DNA from: Sphingomonas psychrotolerans
GTDB lineage: Bacteria; Pseudomonadota; Alphaproteobacteria; Sphingomonadales; Sphingomonadaceae
Direction of reading: 5' to 3'
Assembly: GCF_002796605.1 (NCBI RefSeq)
Contig: NZ_CP024923.1
Coordinates: forward strand, 1,054,001-1,118,000
DNA length: 64,000 nucleotides
Position 1 is the stretch's first letter. Each line of letters begins with the position of its first letter. The translations under genes and the position numbers were made by a program. Shown here piece after piece: positions 1 to 8,977 of this stretch. The notes under the pieces are model-generated. The model was not told the DNA's origin and searched no databases. It saw nothing but the letters and a program-made list of their open reading frames with translations.

Positions 1-13
1 ACCGCGTTCCGGC

Positions 14-232
14 CTAGGCGGCCAGTGCCGACACCGTGCGGGGGTGCATCGCGCCATTGCCCGATGCGCCCCCGCCGATCAGCGGCAGCGCGGTGCCGCA
101 AAAGGCGCATTCGGCAGTGAGTCGCCCAATCATCCAGTGCGAGTTGCCGCAGCCCGGGCAGTGATTCGTTTCCTGCGGGCGATAGGCGATGCGGTAGCCC
201 GACAGCGCCTGACGGAGGCCGAAATCGTACAT
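14..232 (-). CDS. small zinc-ribbon protein, function unknown
   Basis: The predicted protein has 72 aa. It carries two cysteine pairs, C25-P-G-C28 and C42-A-F-C45, spaced like a zinc ribbon. The N-terminus is MYDFGLRQALSGYR and there is no signal peptide, so it is probably cytosolic. The start at 232 is chosen because AAGGGAG lies 6-7 bases upstream; the longer in-frame version has no such site. It is transcribed away from the glycine-zipper gene at 453, with a 220-bp divergent region between them. I do not recognise a named family. A metal-binding or nucleic-acid-binding role is only a guess from the cysteines. Confidence 0.7.
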   Translation of the reverse strand: MYDFGLRQALSGYRIAYRPQETNHCPGCGNSHWMIGRLTAECAFCGTALPLIGGGASGNGAMHPRTVSALAA

Positions 233-258
233 CGTCGTCTCCCTTGATCCTGGGCCAA

Positions 259-284
259 AACCCTCGGCGCGCACGGCTTGTTCC
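259..284 (-). promoter_or_regulatory. possible EcfG-type (general stress) promoter
   Basis: On the minus strand GGAAC (284-280) is followed after 18 bases by GTT (261-259). This fits the alphaproteobacterial EcfG pattern GGAAC-N16/17-CGTT except that the base before GTT is G, not C. It lies about 27 bases before the start codon at 232. It would drive the zinc-ribbon gene. Such short patterns occur by chance. Confidence 0.3.
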
Positions 285-452
285 GCTCCCGGCTCGAAAC
301 ACGCGCGACGAGGCGTGCTTTTTCACTGTCGAGTGACGCGAAAACCACAGCTGATGAACGGCGGCTAACGGACGCATTCAGGCTCGCCCCATCTGCGGCA
401 TGGCAGAAGAGTCGGCATGTGGAGGCAAACCAGGCCCCCGAAGGAGGATGAA

Positions 453-860
453 ATGATCAAGTCCCTGTTCAACGCAGCGCTTGCCGCCACCGTCGCTCTC
501 GGCGGGATGGCAGCCACCCCCGCCGCCGCGCAGGATTATGGCCGCGGCTATTATGAGCGCGACTATCGCGACGGCGGCTATCGCGGCGACCGTGGCTATC
601 GCGAGGACCGCGGTTATCGCGAGGACCGTGGCTATCGCGGTGACCGTCGCGGCTATCGCAACCGCAATTATCGCCGTTGCTCGAGCGGCACCACCGGCAC
701 GATCCTAGGCGCAGTCGCCGGCGGTCTGCTGGGCGGCGAGATCGGCCGCGGCAATTCGTATCGCGGCCGCAGCACCACCGGCACGATCATCGGCGCGGGC
801 GCCGGCGCATTGCTCGGCCGTGAAGTCGACGGCGGCGATTGCCGCGGCCGTCGCCGCTAA
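453..860 (+). CDS. glycine-zipper 2TM domain envelope protein
   Basis: The 135-aa protein has an N-terminal signal peptide (about residues 1-25, ending PAAAQ). A Tyr/Arg/Asp/Gly-rich tract built of GYR(G/E)DR repeats follows. The C-terminal half holds two glycine-zipper stretches, GTILGAVAGGLLGGEIG and GTIIGAGAGALLG, typical of the 17-kDa surface antigen/2TM glycine-zipper family. Two cysteines flank this part. The start is fixed by AAGGAGG about 5 bases upstream of 453. Proteins of this type sit in or under the outer membrane; the exact role is unknown. A factor-independent terminator follows at 881. Confidence 0.85.
   Translation: MIKSLFNAALAATVALGGMAATPAAAQDYGRGYYERDYRDGGYRGDRGYREDRGYREDRGYRGDRRGYRNRNYRRCSSGTTGTILGAVAGGLLGGEIGRGNSYRGRSTTGTIIGAGAGALLGREVDGGDCRGRRR
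576..647 (+). repeat. 18-bp coding tandem repeat, 4 units
   Basis: Four in-frame 18-bp units (576, 594, 612, 630) encode GYR(G/E)DR. A degenerate fifth unit (RGYRNRNYR) follows. Such a repeat can change copy number by slippage without shifting the frame. Confidence 0.85.
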
Positions 861-880
861 CCGGCACTGAAGTCAACGCA

Positions 881-910
881 AGGGCGTCCGCTGCGAAGCG
901 GGCGCCTTTT
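881..910 (+). terminator. factor-independent terminator
   Basis: A GC-rich 10-bp stem (GGGCGTCCGC with GCGGGCGCCT, one G-U type pair) with a 5-base loop is followed by TTTT, 20 bases after the glycine-zipper gene stop. Confidence 0.75.
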
Positions 911-944
911 GCGTATCTGTTGGGAAGCTGGCTTGTCGAGAAGC

Positions 945-1018
945 TGGAGGCCCGACCGGGAATCGAACCCGGGTGCGAGGATTTGCAGTCCTCTACGTCA
1001 CCACTCCGCCATCGGGCC
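945..1018 (-). tRNA. tRNA-Cys (anticodon GCA)
   Basis: On the minus strand a full cloverleaf can be drawn. The acceptor arms are GGCCCGA (1018-1012) and TCGGGCC, with discriminator T and an encoded CCA at 947-945. The anticodon stem-loop GAGGACTGCAAATCCTC gives GCA. The T arm contains GGTTCGATTCC. A TTGACA promoter element sits upstream on the same strand. Confidence 0.95.
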
Positions 1019-1033
1019 TCGAAGCGAGGCGGC

Positions 1034-1062
1034 GAGATGCGCGAGGGGCGGCGCCCTGTCAA
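1034..1062 (-). promoter_or_regulatory. promoter of tRNA-Cys
   Basis: On the minus strand a perfect -35 TTGACA (1062-1057) is followed after 17 bases by a weak -10 CATCTC (1039-1034). Transcription would start about 8-10 bases before the tRNA 5' end at 1018. Confidence 0.5.
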
Positions 1063-1142
1063 CATAGTTTCAAAATGATCCCGGCTTCGCTTGGCGACGA
1101 CGCTGCAGCGCGATAGAAGCAGCGCAACGTTCAACTAGTGTA

Positions 1143-1167
1143 TTGCGCAACTAATACGGTTGTGCAA
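1143..1167. promoter_or_regulatory. inverted repeat, possible operator before the PCMT-family gene
   Basis: TTGCGCAAC (1143-1151) and GTTGTGCAA (1159-1167) form an inverted repeat with one mismatch and a 7-base spacer. The spacer contains TAATAC, a possible -10 element, so a bound repressor would block it. The repeat ends about 17 bases before the start codon at 1184. The cognate regulator is unknown. Confidence 0.45.
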
Positions 1168-1183
1168 CAAAGCCGGAGTGATG

Positions 1184-1864
1184 ATGACCCTCATGGTCGA
1201 TGCTGCGCCCGTCGAAGCGAACCGTTTCGAAGTGATGCGCCATGCGATGGTCGCGAGCCAGCTGCGCACCAACGCGGTCAACGACGCGCGCGTGGTCGAG
1301 GCGATGGCGCGGGTATCGCGCGAAAATTTCCTGCCGGCCGAGCATCGCGGGCTCGCCTATCGCGACACCTTGCTGCCGCTCGCCGGCGGCCGGCGCCACA
1401 ATTCGCCTCTGGTGATCGGGCGCCTGCTGACCGAGGCGCAGATCCGCCCCGAAGACCATGTCCTGCTCGTCGGCGCCGCCGGCGGCTATGCCGCGGCCTT
1501 GCTCGCATTGCTCGCCGGATCGGTGGTCGCGCTCGAGGAAGAGGATGCATTGGTCGGTCTCGCGCGCGGCGCATTGGCCGGCGAGGCGAAAGTCGAAGTG
1601 GTGCAGGGGCCGCTCCCGGCCGGCTGGGCCGCGGGCGCGCCTTATGATCTGATCGTCATAGACGGCGCGGTCGAGCAGCTTCCCGATGCGCTGATCGCCC
1701 AGATCAAGCCGGGCGGGCGCGTCGTCACCGGGGTGGTCGAACGCGGCGTGACCCGGCTCGCCGCCGGGCGGCGTAGCGAAGGCGGCTTCGGCCTGATCGA
1801 CTTCATGGACATCGAATGCGCTGAACTGCCAGGTTTCCGACGCCTACGGACCTTCACTTTCTGA
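1184..1864 (+). CDS. protein-L-isoaspartate O-methyltransferase family protein (divergent)
   Basis: This 226-aa Rossmann-fold methyltransferase-like protein resembles PCMT, which repairs isoaspartyl residues with S-adenosylmethionine. The family opening RHAMVASQLR...VVEAMARVSRENFLP is clear. However, motif I reads VLLVGAAGGY where VLE(I/V)GTGSGY is usual, and the TISQP active-site stretch is replaced by HNSPLVIG. SAM use or repair activity may therefore be altered. Start codons at 1181, 1184 and 1193 are possible; GGAG at 1175-1178 best fits 1184. It lies 15 bases upstream of the TolC-family gene, so the two are probably co-transcribed, as is usual in sphingomonads. Confidence 0.8.
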   Translation: MTLMVDAAPVEANRFEVMRHAMVASQLRTNAVNDARVVEAMARVSRENFLPAEHRGLAYRDTLLPLAGGRRHNSPLVIGRLLTEAQIRPEDHVLLVGAAGGYAAALLALLAGSVVALEEEDALVGLARGALAGEAKVEVVQGPLPAGWAAGAPYDLIVIDGAVEQLPDALIAQIKPGGRVVTGVVERGVTRLAAGRRSEGGFGLIDFMDIECAELPGFRRLRTFTF

Positions 1865-1879
1865 AAAAGAAGAGACTGA

Positions 1880-3466
1880 ATGCGACTGAACACTCTGCTG
1901 CTGGGCGTGAGCCTGACTGCGCTCGCCGTGCCTGCCGCCGCGCAGACCGCCACGACGCGCACCGGCACGTCGAATCCGGTGACGGTTCAGACGGCGCCGC
2001 GCTCCGCCATGCCGGCATTGGGATCGTCGGCGCAACCGACCACCACGCTGCGCGACGCTTTGGTCCAGGCGTACAACACCAATCCCGATCTCGCCGGCGA
2101 GCGTGCCAATCAGCGCGCCAATGACGAGAATGTTCCGATCGCGCGATCGCAGGGCCGGCCGGGCGTGAGCTCGACGGGCTCGTTCAGCAACAGCCTCTAC
2201 GATACCGACGCGACCTTCGGGCCGAGCCGCCGCGGCGCGCTGGGGCTGGATCTGTCGGTCCCGGTGTTCAGTGGCGGGGCGGTGCGCAATTCGGTGCGCG
2301 CGGCCGAGACGCGAGTCGAGGCGGGGCAGGCCAATCTGCGTGGCGCCGAATCGGATATCTTCACGCTGGCGACGACGGCCTATGTCGATGTGCTGCGCGA
2401 CGAGGCGATCGTCCGGCTCAACCAGCAGAACGCCCGAGTGCTCGAGGTCAACCTCCAGGCCACGCGCGACCGCTTCGAGGTCGGCGATCTGACCCGCACC
2501 GACGTTGCCCAGTCCGAGGCGCGACTCGCATTGGCGCAGAGCCAGTTGCGTACCGCCGAGGCGCGGCTGATCGGCAGCCGCGAAAATTACATCCGGATCA
2601 TCGGCACGCCGCCGGGGGTGCTCGCCGCGCCGCCGCCTTTGCCCAATCTGCCCGACGATGTCGCCACCGCCGAACAGACCGCGCTCGCCAACAATCCTTT
2701 CCTCGAGGCGGCGAAGCTCGCCCGCGACGCATCGCGCTACGACGTCAGCGTCGCCAAGGCCGGGCGGCTGCCGCAGGTGAGCCTCGGCGTGGGCGGGGAT
2801 TATTACAATTATCTCGGCTCGGTCGGCTCGCAGTCGCGGGCGCAGGGGCTGAATAGCGACGGCTTCGCCACCACGCTCGGCGCCCAGGTGACCTTGCCGC
2901 TCTTCCAGGGCGGGCGTCCGGCGGCGCAGGTCCGTCAGGCGCAGGCGCGACAAGGCGCGGCGATCGAACAGGTCACGCTCACCGAACGCGGTGTGGTCGC
3001 GCAGGCGCGATCGACCTTTGCTTCGTATCAGGGCGCGCTCCGGGTGATCGAATCGACTCGCGTCGCGGTCGAGGCCAACCGGCTCAGCCTCGAGGGCGTT
3101 CGCGCCGAGAACAGCGTCGGCACGCGCACCATCCTCGATATCCTCAACGCCGAGCAGGAACTGCTCAATTCGCAGGTCAACTACGTCACTGCCGAGCGCG
3201 ACGCCTATGTCGCAGGCTTCTCGCTGCTCGCGTCGATGGGTCGTGCCGAAGCCAAGGATCTCGGGCTCGACGGCGGGCCGCTCTACGATCCGGCCGCCAA
3301 TTACGAGCGGGTTCGCGGCCGCTGGAGCGACTGGGCCGACGATCCCACGCCGACCGGCGCCAGCACCCCGACCACGGGCACGCCCGCGCAGGGCGCGACC
3401 GTCCCGCCGGGCCAACTGGATCCTTTGCTGCAGCGATCGGTTGACACCACGCCCCGAAATCCCTGA
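1880..3466 (+). CDS. tolC: TolC family outer membrane efflux channel
   Basis: The 528-aa protein has a signal peptide (MRLNTLLLGVSLTALAVPAAA) followed by a low-complexity Thr/Pro linker. Two outer-membrane-efflux repeats come next, at about residues 60-250 and 275-460. The first starts LRDALVQAYNTNPDLAGERA; the second has the coiled GVVAQARSTFASYQGALRV region. The tail, rich in Pro, Thr and Gly, is not part of the channel fold. TolC proteins form trimeric outer-membrane ducts for type I secretion and RND pumps. No pump genes are adjacent. Length and architecture are normal. Confidence 0.93.
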   Translation: MRLNTLLLGVSLTALAVPAAAQTATTRTGTSNPVTVQTAPRSAMPALGSSAQPTTTLRDALVQAYNTNPDLAGERANQRANDENVPIARSQGRPGVSSTGSFSNSLYDTDATFGPSRRGALGLDLSVPVFSGGAVRNSVRAAETRVEAGQANLRGAESDIFTLATTAYVDVLRDEAIVRLNQQNARVLEVNLQATRDRFEVGDLTRTDVAQSEARLALAQSQLRTAEARLIGSRENYIRIIGTPPGVLAAPPPLPNLPDDVATAEQTALANNPFLEAAKLARDASRYDVSVAKAGRLPQVSLGVGGDYYNYLGSVGSQSRAQGLNSDGFATTLGAQVTLPLFQGGRPAAQVRQAQARQGAAIEQVTLTERGVVAQARSTFASYQGALRVIESTRVAVEANRLSLEGVRAENSVGTRTILDILNAEQELLNSQVNYVTAERDAYVAGFSLLASMGRAEAKDLGLDGGPLYDPAANYERVRGRWSDWADDPTPTGASTPTTGTPAQGATVPPGQLDPLLQRSVDTTPRNP

Positions 3467-3501
3467 TTTAACCACAATCAGTGACAGGAGACGTGTCGGC
3501 T

Positions 3502-3972
3502 ATGGGCGATATCAGTACCGAGCCGTCGATGGAGGAGATCCTCTCCTCGATCAAACGCATCATCGCCGAGGAAGGCGATGCGGCGGTGGCGTCGCGTACC
3601 CGCCGCGGCCGCGCCGGCCCGGCGACCGCGGCCTCCGCCCGCGCGCCGCGCGTCGAGGATGAGGATCCCGAGGAAGAAGCAGTGCTCGAACTGCGCGATC
3701 AGGTGGAAGAGCCCGCCGACAAGCCGGCCGCTGCGCCGGCGAGCCGAGCCGAGCCGATCCTGTCCGAGCGCGCCGTCGAGGCGACCCGCGGCCCGCTGGA
3801 GGCGCTGTCGCGGATGGTGGTGAAGCCCGAAATGGCGGGTTCGGACACGCTCGAGGGGCTGGTGCGCGAGTTGCTCAAGCCGATGCTGCGCGATTGGCTC
3901 GACGCCAATCTGCCGCAGATCGTCGAGGCGATGGTCGCGCGCGAGATCACCCGGATTACCGGGCGGAACTAG
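3502..3972 (+). CDS. popZ: PopZ-like DUF2497 polar organizing protein
   Basis: The 156-aa protein has the two conserved ends of the PopZ/DUF2497 family. The N-terminal helix is STEPSMEEILSSIKRIIAEE, which binds client proteins in Caulobacter PopZ. The C-terminal oligomerisation part is LVRELLKPMLRDWLDANLP...MVAREITRI. The acidic, Pro/Ala/Glu-rich middle is disordered, as in the family. PopZ makes a polar scaffold that anchors parS/ParB and cell-cycle kinases. The start is M at 3502, as the match begins at its second residue. It follows the tolC-like gene by 35 bases and is closed by a terminator. Confidence 0.88.
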   Translation: MGDISTEPSMEEILSSIKRIIAEEGDAAVASRTRRGRAGPATAASARAPRVEDEDPEEEAVLELRDQVEEPADKPAAAPASRAEPILSERAVEATRGPLEALSRMVVKPEMAGSDTLEGLVRELLKPMLRDWLDANLPQIVEAMVAREITRITGRN

Positions 3973-3977
3973 TAACC

Positions 3978-4010
3978 AAAATCCTCTCCCGCTGCGCGAG
4001 GGAGGATTTT
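3978..4010. terminator. terminator after the PopZ gene
   Basis: AAAATCCTC (3978-3986) pairs with GAGGATTTT (4002-4010) around a GC-rich loop. The flanking A and T runs make it usable in both directions. It begins 5 bases after the PopZ stop. Confidence 0.7.
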
Positions 4011-4056
4011 GAGCGAGGCGATTGTAACCCTCGCAACCATCTGCTTATCTCGCCCC

Positions 4057-6084
4057 ATGAAGCATCTCCTGCTCGCGAGCGTCGCGCTCGCTTTCGCCGC
4101 GCCTGCTGCCGCGCGTGATCTCACCATCCAGGACGTCGCCACTCTGTCGCGCGTCGGCGCGCCCGCAGTGTCGCCCGACGGCAAATGGCTGGTCTGGCAG
4201 CAGCGCGAGACCGATCTCGCCGCAAATCGCGGCCGCTACGATCTGTGGCGACTCGATCTGGGCAAGAAGGGCGCGATTCCGGAAAAGATTGCCGGCGAGG
4301 CGGACGTCAACGAAACCAACCCGCAGATCGTCGGAGACATGCTCTATTTCGCCTCTGACAAGGGCGGCGACGACGCAGTATGGGCAATGCCGCTTGCCGG
4401 CGGCGCTGCACGCAGGCTCACGGACTTTTCGGGCGGGTTCGGCGGATTCAAGGTATCACCGGCTGCCGACAAGTTGCTGATATGGGGAGACCGCAAGCCG
4501 GGCGCGCCGAGTCTCGAGCCGGCGATGGTCAAAAAGGACGCCAATGCCGGATCGGGCAGGGTCTATGATCAATTGTTCGTGCGCCATTGGGACACGTGGG
4601 CGAATGGCGACCGCTCGCAGCTGTTCGTGCTGCCGTTCGGGGTCGGCGGCGCGACCGGCAACGGGGTTGCGATCGGCGGGCAGCTGATCGGCGATACGCC
4701 CTCGAAGCCGTTCGGCGGCGGGGAGGAATTGAGCTGGTCGCCCGACGGCAAGACCGTTTATTTCGCCCTGCGCGAGGCCGGGCGGATCGAGGCGAGCTCG
4801 ACCAATCTCGACATCTTCGCCGCGCCGGCGGACGGATCGGCGGCCCCAGTCAATCTGACCGCCGACAATGACGGGACCGACAACCTCCCGACCGTCTCGC
4901 CCGACGGCAAGTGGCTGGCATATTTCGCAATGAAGCGGCCAACCTACGAAGCCGATCGCCAGGTGCTGATGCTGCGCGACCTCGCCAGCGGGCAGGTCCG
5001 CGCGCTGACCGAGGGCTGGGATCGCTCGGTCGCCTCGATCGCATGGGCGCCGGACAACAAGACGCTCTACATCACCGCGCAGGACACGCAGGAAGAGCCG
5101 ATCTTCGCAGTCGATGCGAAGAGCGGCAAGGTGACGCGGCTGACGCAGGATGGCGTCGTCTCGGCTGTGGTGCCGACGAAAGGCGGATTGGTGTTCAGCA
5201 TGAACAGCTTGACCGCGCCTGACGATTTCTATCGGCTGTCGGGCAAGAAGGTCAGCCGGCTGACGTCGGTCAATGCGGATAGGCTCGCGGGCATCGACTT
5301 GCCCAAGGTCGAGCGGTTCAGCTTCACCGGCGCGAACAACGACAAGGTCTGGGGGTATGCCGTCCGCCCGGCGAGCCTCGCCGAGGGGGCAAAGGCACCG
5401 GTGGCGTTCATCGTCCATGGCGGGCCACAGGGATCGAGCAACAACAGCTGGTCGTATCGCTGGAACCCGGCGGTGTTCGCCGGAGCGGGCTATGCGGTGG
5501 TGTCGGTCGATTTCCACGGCAGCACCGGCTACGGCCAGGCCTTTACCGACGCGATCCGCAACAATTGGGGCGGCTGGCCGCTCGAGGATCTGCAAAAGGG
5601 TCTCAAGGCGGCGACCGACAAGTTCGCGTATCTCAACGCCGACAATGTCTGTGCGCTCGGCGCCTCCTATGGCGGCTATATGATGAACTGGATCGAAGGG
5701 CAGTGGCCCGATCGGTTCAAGTGCATCGTCCAGCATGACGGCGTGTTCGATGCGCGCGCCATGGCCTATGAGACCGAGGAACTCTGGTTCGACGAGTGGG
5801 AACATGGCGGCAAGGCCTATTATGAGGACCCCGCGGCGTTCGAGAAATGGAACCCGGTCAATCATGTCACCGCGTGGAAGACCCCGCAGCTGGTGATCAC
5901 CAGCGAGAAGGATTTCCGCATTCCTTATACCCAAGGGCTGGCGGCGTTCACGGCACTCCAGCGGCGCGATATCCCGTCGAAGCTGCTCGTCTTCCCTGAC
6001 GAGAACCATTGGGTGCTCAAGCCGAAGAATTCGATGCAATGGTATGGCGAAGTGCTGGGGTGGCTGGGGAAGTATACGAAATAG
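4057..6084 (+). CDS. S9 family prolyl oligopeptidase / acylaminoacyl peptidase, secreted
   Basis: The 675-aa protein has a signal peptide (MKHLLLASVALAFAAPAAA). An N-terminal beta-propeller of WD40-like PD40 blades follows, with repeated SPDGKWL motifs. The C-terminal part is an alpha/beta-hydrolase domain. The catalytic triad is visible: Ser537 in GASYGGYM, Asp619 in SEKDFRIPY and His651 in DENHWV. The family removes dipeptides or acylated residues from the N-termini of oligopeptides. The signal peptide places it in the periplasm. The start at 4057 is chosen because it gives the signal peptide directly. A palindromic repeat follows before valS. Confidence 0.92.
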   Translation: MKHLLLASVALAFAAPAAARDLTIQDVATLSRVGAPAVSPDGKWLVWQQRETDLAANRGRYDLWRLDLGKKGAIPEKIAGEADVNETNPQIVGDMLYFASDKGGDDAVWAMPLAGGAARRLTDFSGGFGGFKVSPAADKLLIWGDRKPGAPSLEPAMVKKDANAGSGRVYDQLFVRHWDTWANGDRSQLFVLPFGVGGATGNGVAIGGQLIGDTPSKPFGGGEELSWSPDGKTVYFALREAGRIEASSTNLDIFAAPADGSAAPVNLTADNDGTDNLPTVSPDGKWLAYFAMKRPTYEADRQVLMLRDLASGQVRALTEGWDRSVASIAWAPDNKTLYITAQDTQEEPIFAVDAKSGKVTRLTQDGVVSAVVPTKGGLVFSMNSLTAPDDFYRLSGKKVSRLTSVNADRLAGIDLPKVERFSFTGANNDKVWGYAVRPASLAEGAKAPVAFIVHGGPQGSSNNSWSYRWNPAVFAGAGYAVVSVDFHGSTGYGQAFTDAIRNNWGGWPLEDLQKGLKAATDKFAYLNADNVCALGASYGGYMMNWIEGQWPDRFKCIVQHDGVFDARAMAYETEELWFDEWEHGGKAYYEDPAAFEKWNPVNHVTAWKTPQLVITSEKDFRIPYTQGLAAFTALQRRDIPSKLLVFPDENHWVLKPKNSMQWYGEVLGWLGKYTK

Positions 6085-6166
6085 TCGTTACCTCGGCGAA
6101 GGCCGGGGCCCAGAGCCTAAGCTGTCGCCAGTGTCTCTGGATCCCGGCCTTCGCCGGGATGACGGT
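6085..6166. repeat. dispersed palindromic intergenic repeat (CCCGGC-TTCGCC family)
   Basis: The left arm GCGAAGGCCGGG (near 6096) and the right arm CCCGGCCTTCGCCGGGATGAC (near 6143-6163) form a long hairpin with a variable centre. Related copies are at 8899, 21668, 36309, 39092 and 55961, with a variant at 16135. Confidence 0.8.
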
Positions 6167-6205
6167 GGGTTGTGTGTGTCACCTACACATCGCTAAGAGC
6201 CCACC

Positions 6206-8896
6206 ATGACCGAGCTCCCCAAGACCTTCGACCCCGCCGAGATCGAATCCCGCTGGTATCAGCATTGGGAGGCTGAAGGTCTGTTCGCCCCCGAGCGGCC
6301 CGGCGCCGATCCGTGGACCCTGGTCAACCCCCCGCCCAACGTCACCGGCAGCCTGCATATCGGCCATGCGCTCGACAACACGCTGCAGGACGTGCTCGTC
6401 CGCCACGCGCGGCTGAAGGGCAAGGACGCGCGCTGGGTGGTCGGTACCGATCACGCCGGCATCGCGACGCAGATGGTGGTCGAGCGCCAGCTCAACGAGA
6501 AGCAGCAGAAGCGCACCGATTTCACCCGCGAGGAATTCGTCGCGAAGGTGTGGGAGTGGAAGGAAGAGAGCGGCGGCGAGATCACGCAGCAGCTCCGCCG
6601 GCTCGGCTGCTCGATGGACTGGGCCAACGAACGCTTCACGATGGACGAGGGCTTTTCGAAAGCGGTCCTCAAGGTGTTCGTCGAGCTCCACCGCCAGGGG
6701 CTGCTCTACCGCGACAAGCGTCTGGTGAACTGGGATCCGGGCCTCGGCACTGCGATCAGCGACCTCGAGGTCGAGACGCACGAGATCAAGGGCAATTTCT
6801 GGCATCTGCGCTACCCGCTCGAGGATGGCGGCGAGTTCATTCAGGTCGTGACGACGCGGCCCGAGACGATGCTCGCCGATATGGCAGTGGCGGTGAACGC
6901 CAGCGACGCGCGCTACACCGCTTTGGTTGGCAAGAAGGTGAAGCTGCCGATCACGGGGCGGCTGATCCCGATCATCACCGACGATCATGCCGATCCCGAG
7001 CTCGGCTCCGGCGCAGTCAAGATCACGCCGGGCCATGACTTCAACGATTTCGAAGTCGGCCGCCGCGCGGGAATCGAGGCGCGCGACATGCTCAACATGC
7101 TCGACGCCAAGGCGCGGGTCACCCAGACCAGCGACGGGCTGATCCCGGCGGAACTGCTCGGGCTCGACCGGTTCGAGGCGCGCAAGGCAGTGCTCGAGCG
7201 GCTCAAGGCCGAGGGCTTCCTCGTGCCTCATGTCGACAAGGACGGCGAGGAACATGATTCCGAACCGCGGACGATCCAGACACCCTATGGCGACCGCTCC
7301 GGCGTGGTGATCGAACCGTGGCTGACTGATCAATGGTATGTCGACGCCGCGACTTTGGCCAAGCCGGCGATCGAGGCAGTGCGCTCAGGCGCGACCAGGA
7401 TCGTGCCGAAGAGCTGGGAGAAGACCTATTTCAACTGGATGGAGAACATCCAGCCATGGTGCGTGAGCCGGCAGCTGTGGTGGGGGCACCGGATCCCTGC
7501 GTGGTTCGCGGAGGACGGGAGCATCTACGTCGCCGAGAGCGAGGCCGAAGCACAGGCGCAGGCCGGGGAGGGCGTGAAGCTCACCCAAGACAGCGACGTG
7601 CTCGACACGTGGTTCTCCTCCGCGCTGTGGCCGTTCGCGACGATGGGTTGGCCCGATACGGATGTGAAGGCGCTTGGTCGTTACCCCAACGACGTGCTGA
7701 TCTCCGGCTTCGACATCCTGTTCTTCTGGGACGCGCGGATGATGATGCAGGGCTTGCACTTCATGAAGGAAGTACCGTTCAAGACCTTGTATCTCCACGG
7801 TCTTGTGCGTGCCGCGGATGGGCAGAAGATGTCCAAGTCCAAGGGCAATGTCGTCAATCCGCTCGGGCTGATCGACAAATATGGCGCCGATGCGCTGCGC
7901 TTCTTCATGGCGGCGATGGAAAGCCAGGGTCGCGACATCAAGATGGATGAGCGCCGGATCGAGGGCTATCGCAACTTCGCGACCAAGCTGTGGAACGCCG
8001 CCCGCTTCTGCCAGTCGAACGGGATCGGCGCGTCCGCAACGCTCGAGCCGCCGCTGGCGAGCCTCGCGGTCAATCGCTGGATCATCGCCGAGACAGTGGG
8101 ATGCGTGCAGGCGCTCGACCTCGCGCTGGCAGACCTGCGCTTCGACGAAGCGGCGAACACGATCTACCAATTCACCTGGAGCCGCTTCTGCGACTGGTAT
8201 CTCGAGCTGATCAAGCCAGTGATTCAGGGCGAGGGCGGGGTGCCCGCGAGCGGCGCGGGCGCGGACGAAACGCGGGCCGTGGCGGGCTGGGTGCTCGACC
8301 AGATCCTCGTTCTGCTCCACCCGTTCATGCCGTTCATCACCGAAGAATTGTGGTCGAAGATGGGGCCGCGGGAAAATGCGATCATCGTCGCGAAGTGGCC
8401 GATGGCCGATGCCCGCGCACTCGATCCCGAGGCGGCGCAGGAGATCGACTGGCTGATCCGGCTGGTGAGCGAGATCCGCGCGGCGCGCACCGAGCTCAAT
8501 GTACCGCCTGGGGCGCGGCTGGCGCTGCATGTCCGCGACGCGGCGGGCGAGACGGGGGCGCGGCTCGAACGCCAGTCGGCAGCGCTGGCGCGGCTCGCGC
8601 GCGTCGATCAGGCGCGCGGCGAGGCACCGGAGGGCGGCTCGCTGCAGATCGTCGTCGACGAAGCGACCTTCGTTCTTCCGATCGGCGGGGTAGTCGATCT
8701 CGAAGCCGAGCGTGCCCGCCTGACCAAGGCGATCGCCGCGGCGGAGAAGGAGCGCGACGGGCTGGCCGGTCGCCTAAACAACCCCAGCTTCGTCGAGCGG
8801 GCCAAGCCCGAGGCAGTCGACAAGGCGCGGACGGATCATGCCGAGAAGGCCGCCGAGGCTGAGCGACTCGCGGCGGCGCTGGCGCGGCTGGGCTAA
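6206..8896 (+). CDS. valS: valyl-tRNA synthetase
   Basis: The 896-aa class I synthetase charges tRNA-Val with valine in the cytosol. The HIGH motif is at residues 51-54 (GSLHIGHAL) and KMSKS at 541-545. Between them is the CP1 editing domain ([16 protein letters not shown]) that removes mischarged threonine. The anticodon-binding domain is at about 610-760. The C-terminal coiled-coil arm ([19 protein letters not shown]) is intact. Length is normal. It stands alone between two palindromic repeats. Confidence 0.98.
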   Translation: MTELPKTFDPAEIESRWYQHWEAEGLFAPERPGADPWTLVNPPPNVTGSLHIGHALDNTLQDVLVRHARLKGKDARWVVGTDHAGIATQMVVERQLNEKQQKRTDFTREEFVAKVWEWKEESGGEITQQLRRLGCSMDWANERFTMDEGFSKAVLKVFVELHRQGLLYRDKRLVNWDPGLGTAISDLEVETHEIKGNFWHLRYPLEDGGEFIQVVTTRPETMLADMAVAVNASDARYTALVGKKVKLPITGRLIPIITDDHADPELGSGAVKITPGHDFNDFEVGRRAGIEARDMLNMLDAKARVTQTSDGLIPAELLGLDRFEARKAVLERLKAEGFLVPHVDKDGEEHDSEPRTIQTPYGDRSGVVIEPWLTDQWYVDAATLAKPAIEAVRSGATRIVPKSWEKTYFNWMENIQPWCVSRQLWWGHRIPAWFAEDGSIYVAESEAEAQAQAGEGVKLTQDSDVLDTWFSSALWPFATMGWPDTDVKALGRYPNDVLISGFDILFFWDARMMMQGLHFMKEVPFKTLYLHGLVRAADGQKMSKSKGNVVNPLGLIDKYGADALRFFMAAMESQGRDIKMDERRIEGYRNFATKLWNAARFCQSNGIGASATLEPPLASLAVNRWIIAETVGCVQALDLALADLRFDEAANTIYQFTWSRFCDWYLELIKPVIQGEGGVPASGAGADETRAVAGWVLDQILVLLHPFMPFITEELWSKMGPRENAIIVAKWPMADARALDPEAAQEIDWLIRLVSEIRAARTELNVPPGARLALHVRDAAGETGARLERQSAALARLARVDQARGEAPEGGSLQIVVDEATFVLPIGGVVDLEAERARLTKAIAAAEKERDGLAGRLNNPSFVERAKPEAVDKARTDHAEKAAEAERLAAALARLG

Positions 8897-8898
8897 CC

Positions 8899-8976
8899 GT
8901 CGTCATCCCCGCGAAGGCCGGGGTCTCAGGCGATGGCGGGATACGGCATACGATCCCGGCTTTCGCCGGGATGACG
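8899..8976. repeat. dispersed palindromic intergenic repeat
   Basis: GTCATCCCCGCGAAGGCCGGGG and CCCGGCTTTCGCCGGGATGAC face each other over about 35 variable bases. The element fills the space between the convergent valS and lipid-kinase genes and may serve as a shared terminator. Confidence 0.82.
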
Positions 8977-8977
8977 C

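Noticed and set aside
1844..3475. 543-codon open frame antisense to the TolC-family gene
   Set aside because: Arg-rich, low-information translation typical of the complementary strand of a GC-rich gene; the plus-strand product has clear motifs and a signal peptide.
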